DNA from: CAZDDI01 sp964504195
GTDB taxonomy: Bacteria > Chloroflexota > Anaerolineae > B4-G1 > SLSP01
Length of the DNA stretch: 11,838 nt
Assembly (NCBI GenBank): GCA_964504195.1
Contig: CAZDDI010000092.1
Span: 1 to 11,838, forward strand
Direction of reading: 5' to 3'
Shown: positions 8,701-11,838 of the stretch, one piece after another
Layout: the number at the start of each line of letters is the position of its first letter
How positions within the stretch are numbered: the first letter of the stretch is position 1
Program-made: the position numbers and the translations under genes
Notes under the pieces: generated by a model
Seen by the model: the letters and a program-made list of their open reading frames with translations, nothing else
Told to the model about the DNA's origin: nothing
The model's database searches: none

Positions 8701-11277
8701 GAAAAGTGTGCCAGAAATTACACGATGCACTTTACGGCCGTGCCTGCAGGGGGCGCGGTGCAAGTCGCGGGACAACCTTCGTATCCGGCGCGCTACACGG
8801 GCAATATCTTCCCAATTATGAACGAAACCTTCGGCCCATTCGAGGTCTACAACGGCATGGTTGCCTCTTACTGGGGGGTGGTCAACGTCAACCTGAGCAT
8901 CAGTTTCGGCGCACGGGCGTTCCTCAATCTCACACCGGAGATGGAGGCTGATCTGTCCCCGGCGCTCACCTTCACGCCCGGCGCAGAATTCACGGGGAGC
9001 ATTTCCCTGTGGGTTGATATCTTGATGGGCGTCGCGTCGGCAGGCGTCACCGCCGAGCCGAGTCTGGGACTGGCTTTCCCCATCACGCTCAGTCCTTCCG
9101 GGTTCGCCCTCTCCGGGCCGGATGCCTGTCTGCGGCTACGCGGTAGCGTGTGGTTCAAAGCGCTCTGGTGGAAGGAAGAGTTCGGCCCGGCGACGATTCT
9201 TGAGGTGGAGTCGAGCGATGGCGCCTGCGGCATCATCCCCATGGCGCAGGCCACGGGCTTCTGCTACGCCAACAGCACCCCGCCGCCTGCCACGATGCCC
9301 GCGCCCGCGCTGGCAGTGGATGGTTACGGGCATGTCATGGCGACCTGGGTTCACGACGCCAGTAACGACCCGGCCAAATCCGAAGGGGTGCTGTACGCCG
9401 TCTACTTCGATGGGGCCAGCTGGAGCGAAGCCATGCCGGTTGCAGGGCCAGGCGACGACCCGACCCTGCTGGTGAGCGATCCCGCCATTGACTTTGCGGG
9501 GGATGGCGTCGCCGTCGCCATCTACGCGGTCAACGCGCGCAATGCCACCAATCCTGGCGATTGGGATGCGGCGCAGGCGCAGCTCGCCAACCAAACCCTC
9601 TATGCCAGCGTATGGCAAGGGACGGCCTGGCAGCCTCGCGTGCTCGTCGCTTCCGGCGGCGGGCCGCATGGCCGCGTGAGCCTGGCCGGCGACCCGGCCA
9701 ACAATCGCGCGCTGGCACTGTGGATCCACGATGTCAGCACGACGGCGACGAAAAAATGGCGGGTGGAATACAGCGTCTTCAATGCCGCCACCGGTGCGTG
9801 GACAGCGCGCGCGCCTATCGTTAGCGCCGCGCCCAATCAAAGCCCGCCGCCCACCGGTAGCATTGATGCTGAGGTAGCGCTGGCTTTCGACAGCGCCGGT
9901 CGGGCTATGGCGACGTGGATTCGGCAGAGCGGCATTCTGCCCAGCGATGACAACGAGCCAGAGGAGTACAGCGCGTTCAACCGCAACGACCAACGCCGGC
10001 TGGTGGTGGCTACCTGGGAGCCGAGCACCGATGTCTGGACAGTCAGCGTCGGCCCAATGGGGTTGCCTCTGGGCGCGCTCATGCCCGATGTGGCCTTCGA
10101 TGACCAGGATCAACCCGTGCTCGCTTACGCGCTCTACCTGCAAGACCGGGATGGGGTGACGCCCACCGGGTTGGGCAACAACAACCACCTGGGCTATGCC
10201 GTCGGCTCGGCGCTCGGCCTGAACCGGCTGGCAAACGCGCAGAGCATCGCCTGGGAATCTCGCGTCGCGCCCAACCTGCGCGGTATCGAGCGCCCGCGCG
10301 TCATCATCTTGCCGGAAGAGCAAGCAACGGTGGTCTATCGCGGTTTCGATGCCCAAAACACCAATGGCGCGCTCAGCGCAATCACGGTTGACCTGCGGTT
10401 GACCTCTAATTTCTCTTGCACATTGCCCGGTCATCTCACGTACGGCTCAGCCTGGATGCTTGACGCGGTAGCGTACAGAAATCGGGGCAGCGGCCTGACC
10501 ACGTTGTTGGCGATGGGCGCGTTCAACCTGGGCGGGCAAAGAGCATCCGCCGCACTGCCGGGCGTCAGCATCCAAAACGTCAGCCTGCCCGGCGATGAGG
10601 TCATGGCGATCCATCTACCTGTGTTACCCGATCTCTCGATCTCAACGGAAGACCTGCGCCTGACCGAGACGTTGCCGCTCTCCGGCACGCTCGTGCCCGT
10701 CAGCGTGAACGCGCGCAACCTGGGTCTGGCGCGCACCCATCAGCCGGTCACGGTGCAGCTGCTCGCGCAGCACGTCGCTACCGGTAAGGAAACGCTGATC
10801 GTGAGCGATACCATCCCCAGCGAGCTCATGTTCAATGAGACCTTCACGCTCTCCGGCGCATGGCCGGCGCGCGCCGGGCTGCATCGTATCATTGCGCGGG
10901 TCAGCCCGCCGCTGGAAGATGATGTGGACGGCAGCAACAATGAAGTTCACGTCCTGGTCGGCGCACCGGCGCAACCTACCGGTTTGACCGGTTCGCGCAA
11001 CACGGCAGATGCCAGCATCACGCTAACGTGGCGGCCTGAAGCGGGCGCAGCGCTGGGACATTACCGCATCTACCGCGCCGCAGCGGAGGGCGAGCTGCTC
11101 TGGCTGGCAGACAGCACCGCCGCATGGTTCCGCGATACGAGTGTAGAATCCAGCACCACCTACACCTACACCGTCAGCGCCGTGAGCGATGCGGAGGTCG
11201 AATCACCGCAGAGCGCAGAACTCAGCATCGGCCCGGCGTTGCGTTACATTTATCTGCCGCTGGTTATGAAACCATAG
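2734..11277 (+). CDS. Giant exported mosaic protein: Asp-box propeller, PKD, Ig/FN3, CARDB, YLPLVMK tail (2847 aa)
   Basis: This is a probable extracellular or surface-attached multidomain protein. I see no catalytic motif. In particular, the F/YRIP motif of true sialidases is absent, so the propeller likely binds or scaffolds. The N-terminus has a hydrophobic segment (8-25) followed by VAAAE, which could be a signal peptide or an anchor. Residues about 90-790 hold 13 blade-like repeats, many with S-x-D-x-G-x-T-W Asp boxes. Two PKD-like domains follow (798-884 and 885-972), then an Ig-like domain (973-1095) and two tandem FN3-like units ending WYFHV..D..G.W (1096-1198 and 1199-1297). Two G-x-PG-type Ig domains come next (1298-1389 and 1391-1482). 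Residues 1483-2187 are not recognised. They contain about 14 Cys, with a carboxypeptidase-regulatory-like stretch at 1670-1769 and a beta-rich segment at 2050-2165. Residues 2188-2620 look like a second propeller without Asp boxes. A CARDB-like domain (2630-2743), an FN3 domain (2744-2834) and the tail YIYLPLVMKP finish the protein. The frame is intact throughout. It appears to be monocistronic, with its own ribosome binding site and terminator. Confidence 0.93.
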   Translation: MQRMQHRLWVCLGVCALILGAVFFVQWRAQVAAAELPIAELPPEDLAAANLPQHGELLNQPWNANIRVNDTARSPITTPRDEPVLAGSLSSTELFAVWVDGRNGDGTARADTDLLLRRSADGGSTWGDPLMVGRSAPGRAQSAPDAVLSAAGRLHGVWVEKWADEPIAGAIFYAYSDNDGMTWSIAEHLNDVADSLAVEPAIAVDGSTVCVAWSDDRTNEFFEIYVDCSTNTGMTWGKDVRISSDIPGTAHHRNPDIAFADSRVHVVWEDYRAGNADIYYAYRSGANWSANVRISHGSLGDAQEFPALAAYNRALYVVWRDSARLGSAINGNISTDAGDTWLAVDQEVSDMGGVSDRPALTLDSSGTPVAAWRVVSGTQTLLYADRRVLTTWGTDELVVDTTSTKQHLALAAGSSRVNLAWSTGAAIVSAYRTTTWSAQVAVSDEGEARQQAPALAAGTVNYYAAWLDYRSDLSVPGVRVARSTDGGATWSSNILVNDAGHTAVAPPALAATGAVTVHAAWRGSASTIYYDRSTTSGATWGTDVNLGGGTGNIAIAADASNGVYVVWPGIFMARSLDSGTTWGAAVRIISQAFPLVDPALAVGNAGSLHLAWAEEDTDQDVCHGRSTDRGVTWTDIRCFSAPYGTAQTQPDIAVDPISGRVHATWQDARDGVAAIYHAYSSDNGVTWSTPARVNDTLGPAQAPRLVVGRNPLDSSRVVYIVWQDTRDTGHDDIFYARSTNQGVTWGAAGRVNDDSFAERWPQRAPDITANANGDVLIGWEDLRRSTWDIFAATIAPTCPVPLYRVGMIGDWEVDPGATAVLTGLIDPLTSTIPLDYIWEPSPHRGQGTTATQYTWPDPGVHEITFRAANCGGTLAATHVLTVTCPAAITDVSITEVSTAEIHSLVRLEARLTPIAPYQPITYTWSPEPDTGQNTSHAHYTWHTLGSRTITLTVSNCSGIWGVFSTTQTIHVVDTQLPVWNDFQPTGWVTQTTGPQLHAITAEEYVTMSVRVQDVGSGLDVSTAQAMFTTNGGSSWTAYEDVYCPGGDGTLTLQKINHTHDFGQDSTYMHLNRVRFRIADMAGNYSYSPVYNVDIDTTPPLNPTTITGDRATSAWSNDDTATMSWSYASDASSGVYGYSYQWSMSSTTLPDALTDTVGTSANTTIPSNGNAWYFHVRTVDNVGHWAESATHKGPYWLDTNAPQLPTITSVDPPTGTVSSDNTITVVYNSLDVGPSGIAGYSRSWTQSATDIPDDTLDTGNTSPILSNGTWYFHVKAQDRAGNWSATRHVGPFIIDFVMPAVILLDHGSGSPGSDVYVIGAGYEPNITVTLSFRRQPDPIVVPFTPLGDFLTSPDGTFQVLATVPLDALTVLSEFRAASIGKSAQAEFDVTDNMTLVLQPNRVRPGQNFTVQASGMNPNGSLYIETDLGHALGAFPLNGATSKTQQIHISSAENYSATHILTATVRVGGTVVMRKTATFAVYQTALGTPPPSWITTAITHGIRGDAIGVTGYHNWADLGSCVIDPEYWHGQTDVTGKHIFVPSASGSGGEYWCGMPSYGVTLRATGGANYGAWLYTLDNPGAINVTATVPDDYIDASVDSDPPVALWPVAEELPYGQYEICLTGKLQVTEPYEEIKCSWDSYGQQHCSTTTKYHVNTLHREVLACTPFRLDPAPRFTGQLTLNDPFTIQPDDLPQIIVSGKTIGTLGGQHPVTVSQTFIAVDNPNIRFDLPEGAYTFTAFACNHKPVQKVRMVGRGTNIDMGTLYLAPTDKSGPAILGVEAQIESYLDDFGKVGPFLSLQGVPHSLPPLPITFRIRFDTSFETIESVKAELAGQDTVWATQDPADTNYWNLTLPNLHTLPAGELNMRFIAYGHYKGGCGEQLPAYGPEFIVPIVMAEAPPWLKAPSWGASFAHGATITYNAGEYVMAGTLGIADRDAPIPLGFLGSIENSVGAAVSVNETFSTRTGIWSATAEVHGGAEVLCYSAMPASLREKCARNYTMHFTAVPAGGAVQVAGQPSYPARYTGNIFPIMNETFGPFEVYNGMVASYWGVVNVNLSISFGARAFLNLTPEMEADLSPALTFTPGAEFTGSISLWVDILMGVASAGVTAEPSLGLAFPITLSPSGFALSGPDACLRLRGSVWFKALWWKEEFGPATILEVESSDGACGIIPMAQATGFCYANSTPPPATMPAPALAVDGYGHVMATWVHDASNDPAKSEGVLYAVYFDGASWSEAMPVAGPGDDPTLLVSDPAIDFAGDGVAVAIYAVNARNATNPGDWDAAQAQLANQTLYASVWQGTAWQPRVLVASGGGPHGRVSLAGDPANNRALALWIHDVSTTATKKWRVEYSVFNAATGAWTARAPIVSAAPNQSPPPTGSIDAEVALAFDSAGRAMATWIRQSGILPSDDNEPEEYSAFNRNDQRRLVVATWEPSTDVWTVSVGPMGLPLGALMPDVAFDDQDQPVLAYALYLQDRDGVTPTGLGNNNHLGYAVGSALGLNRLANAQSIAWESRVAPNLRGIERPRVIILPEEQATVVYRGFDAQNTNGALSAITVDLRLTSNFSCTLPGHLTYGSAWMLDAVAYRNRGSGLTTLLAMGAFNLGGQRASAALPGVSIQNVSLPGDEVMAIHLPVLPDLSISTEDLRLTETLPLSGTLVPVSVNARNLGLARTHQPVTVQLLAQHVATGKETLIVSDTIPSELMFNETFTLSGAWPARAGLHRIIARVSPPLEDDVDGSNNEVHVLVGAPAQPTGLTGSRNTADASITLTWRPEAGAALGHYRIYRAAAEGELLWLADSTAAWFRDTSVESSTTYTYTVSAVSDAEVESPQSAELSIGPALRYIYLPLVMKP
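3040..5103 (+). repeat. Thirteen-fold coding repeat (propeller blades) in the giant gene
   Basis: The Trp of the Asp-box position falls at residues 126, 183, 236, 288, 341, 392, 436, 490, 540, 582, 633, 687 and 745, a mean period of about 52 residues. Ten repeats keep the S/T-x-D-x-G-x-T-W form, for example SADGGSTW (119-126), STDGGATW (483-490) and SSDNGVTW (680-687). Those at 288, 392 and 436 are degenerate. Each is followed or preceded by a strand of type hxhxWxDxR (FAVWVDGR, VHVVWEDYR, VYIVWQDTR). Thirteen blades would suit two adjacent 6- or 7-bladed propellers. The DNA repeats are diverged, so the array is old. Confidence 0.8.
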
Positions 11278-11302
11278 TTTTGTAACACAGTGATTGATAA
11301 CG

Positions 11303-11345
11303 TATGCGCCTCCCTGACGAAAGCTAGGGGGGCGCATATTGTTTT
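11303..11345 (+). terminator. Rho-independent terminator of the giant gene
   Basis: A 13-bp stem pairs 11303-11315 with 11326-11338 (one G-T pair at 11311/11330) around a 10-base loop. It is followed at once by TTGTTTT (11339-11345). It begins 26 nt after the stop codon, a standard intrinsic terminator layout. Confidence 0.88.
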
Positions 11346-11395
11346 CACGCCTCCTTTTTCAGTAGAATTCCTCATTAACCGGCAATGTCATTAAG

Positions 11396-11481
11396 TGTTC
11401 GTAAAAGAATAACTCCCCTCATTTTGCTCTAAGCCCCCGTCCCGGGGACGTGGGCGCGGGAGGTTATTCTTTTACAGACCC
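11396..11481. mobile_element. Nested hairpin element in the left arm of the outer MITE
   Basis: Perfect 13-bp inverted arms GTAAAAGAATAAC (11401-11413) and GTTATTCTTTTAC (11463-11475) enclose a G/C-rich foldback (about 11433-11454). TAAG on both sides (11392-11395 and 11482-11485) may be a short target duplication. Removing 86 bp brings the left arm of the outer MITE into register with its right arm, from caatgtcattaag through to the CCTG-CAGGTTTC motif. This supports a secondary insertion. The exact ends are uncertain because the outermost few bases of its arms match poorly. Confidence 0.6.
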
Positions 11482-11570
11482 TAAGGTTAGGACATAGACC
11501 TGACAGGTTTCAAGGCCTTGAATCTACAAAACGTCGTTACTCACCGGTAAAAACCTACCCAATCTAATTT

Positions 11571-11682
11571 GGGTGTGTTTCATTTCAGTTATGGAACGAA
11601 GACTGGCACGGTCGGAGACCGGCCAGAGCAGGCTAGGGCCGGTCTCTGACCGCGCCCCTCTTAACTCAGATGAAACACACCC
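11571..11682. mobile_element. Nested 112-bp MITE with 20-bp inverted ends and 9-bp target duplication
   Basis: The ends GGGTGTGTTTCATTTCAGTT (11571-11590) and the complement of 11663-11682 match at 18 of 20 positions. ATCTAATTT flanks the element exactly on both sides (11562-11570 and 11683-11691). Inside, a 16-bp stem (11609-11624 with 11637-11652, one G-T pair) makes a very stable hairpin. Non-coding. It is an insertion within the outer MITE and therefore younger than it. Confidence 0.82.
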
Positions 11683-11753
11683 ATCTAATTTTAGCGAAAC
11701 CTGCCAGATCTTAACTTAATGACATTGCATTAACCGGGGGTTCACCAGCGGTT

Positions 11754-11838
11754 GGATGAAAATGTAGCGCGAACTGGCGGCGCATTATGAATTTTAAGAA
11801 ATTAATCCGTAAATAAGGTTTTGTGTCAAGTTGGTCGT
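11754..11838 (-). repeat. Dispersed repeat copy D, running off the window
   Basis: Positions 11754-11775 are identical to 2238-2259 in copy B. Positions 11780-11816 on the minus strand match copy C through ttacggattaatttcttaaa and attcataatgcgcc. The core lies toward the giant gene. The outer G/C hairpin expected from A, B and C is not reached before position 11838. C and D form an inverted pair around the giant gene. Confidence 0.78.

Larger units (their letters stand above)
11383..11727. mobile_element. Outer MITE, 345 bp, 14-bp inverted ends, 10-bp target duplication
   Basis: Perfect 14-bp inverted ends CAATGTCATTAAGT (11383-11396) and ACTTAATGACATTG (11714-11727) are flanked exactly by the direct repeat CATTAACCGG (11373-11382 and 11728-11737). 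A second inner pair, CTGACAGGTTTC (11500-11511) and GAAACCTGCCAG (11696-11707, one mismatch), lies deeper in the arms. The element has no coding capacity. A 10-bp duplication is in the range known for IS4-type transposases, but the parent element is not identified. Two further palindromic elements are nested inside; without them the element would be about 138 bp. Confidence 0.82.

Noticed and set aside
9136..10434. Minus-strand open frame (432 codons) opposite the giant gene
   Set aside because: The composition is of the same shadow type, no ribosome binding site or domain is seen, and the plus strand encodes the second propeller-like region here.
11373..11737. CRISPR array or structured non-coding RNA gene
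   Set aside because: The repeats are inverted, not regularly spaced direct repeats, and the exact flanking duplications are better explained by nested transposable elements.

Overview
The window looks like an accessory stretch of a Chloroflexota chromosome (Anaerolineae or Chloroflexia-like). This rests on three things. The exported proteins are of types I recall from that phylum: a FTYQGQL-type secreted protein, a YDLTW...GGGYTL...TVGQ protein, and a giant repeat-propeller protein. Two of them end in the short tail YLPLV(L/M)(R/K). The gaps between genes are full of G/C-run palindromes and small inverted-repeat elements. The assignment comes from sequence impression and memory of protein families; no search was run.

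Layout. Positions 1-292 hold no gene: extreme C/G homopolymer runs and hairpins, repeat copy A, and a promoter-like site. A three-gene, same-strand cluster follows: a 69-aa probably cytosolic protein (293-502), a 381-aa exported protein (604-1749) and a 93-aa exported protein with the YLPLVLR tail (1789-2070). Positions 2071-2733 hold no gene: a strong hairpin, repeat copy B (minus strand) split by a 123-bp MITE, repeat copy C (plus strand) with a textbook G-quadruplex motif, and the leader of the next gene. One gene, 2734-11277, fills most of the window. It encodes a 2847-aa exported mosaic: a 13-fold Asp-box/BNR-like propeller region, two PKD-like domains, several Ig/FN3-like domains, a Cys-containing middle part I do not recognise, a second propeller-like region, a CARDB-like domain, an FN3 domain and the tail YLPLVMK. 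Positions 11278-11838 hold no gene: a good rho-independent terminator, a nest of three MITE-like elements, and repeat copy D (minus strand).

The most striking architecture is that both gene units (293-2070 and 2734-11277) are bracketed by inverted copies of one repeat family (A/B and C/D). The G/C-rich hairpins lie at the outer ends and an AT-rich core faces the genes. Insertions within these flanks can be dated relative to each other from target-site duplications. All exported products look like surface or extracellular adhesive or structural proteins. I see no catalytic enzyme, transposase, recombinase, RNA gene or CRISPR array.
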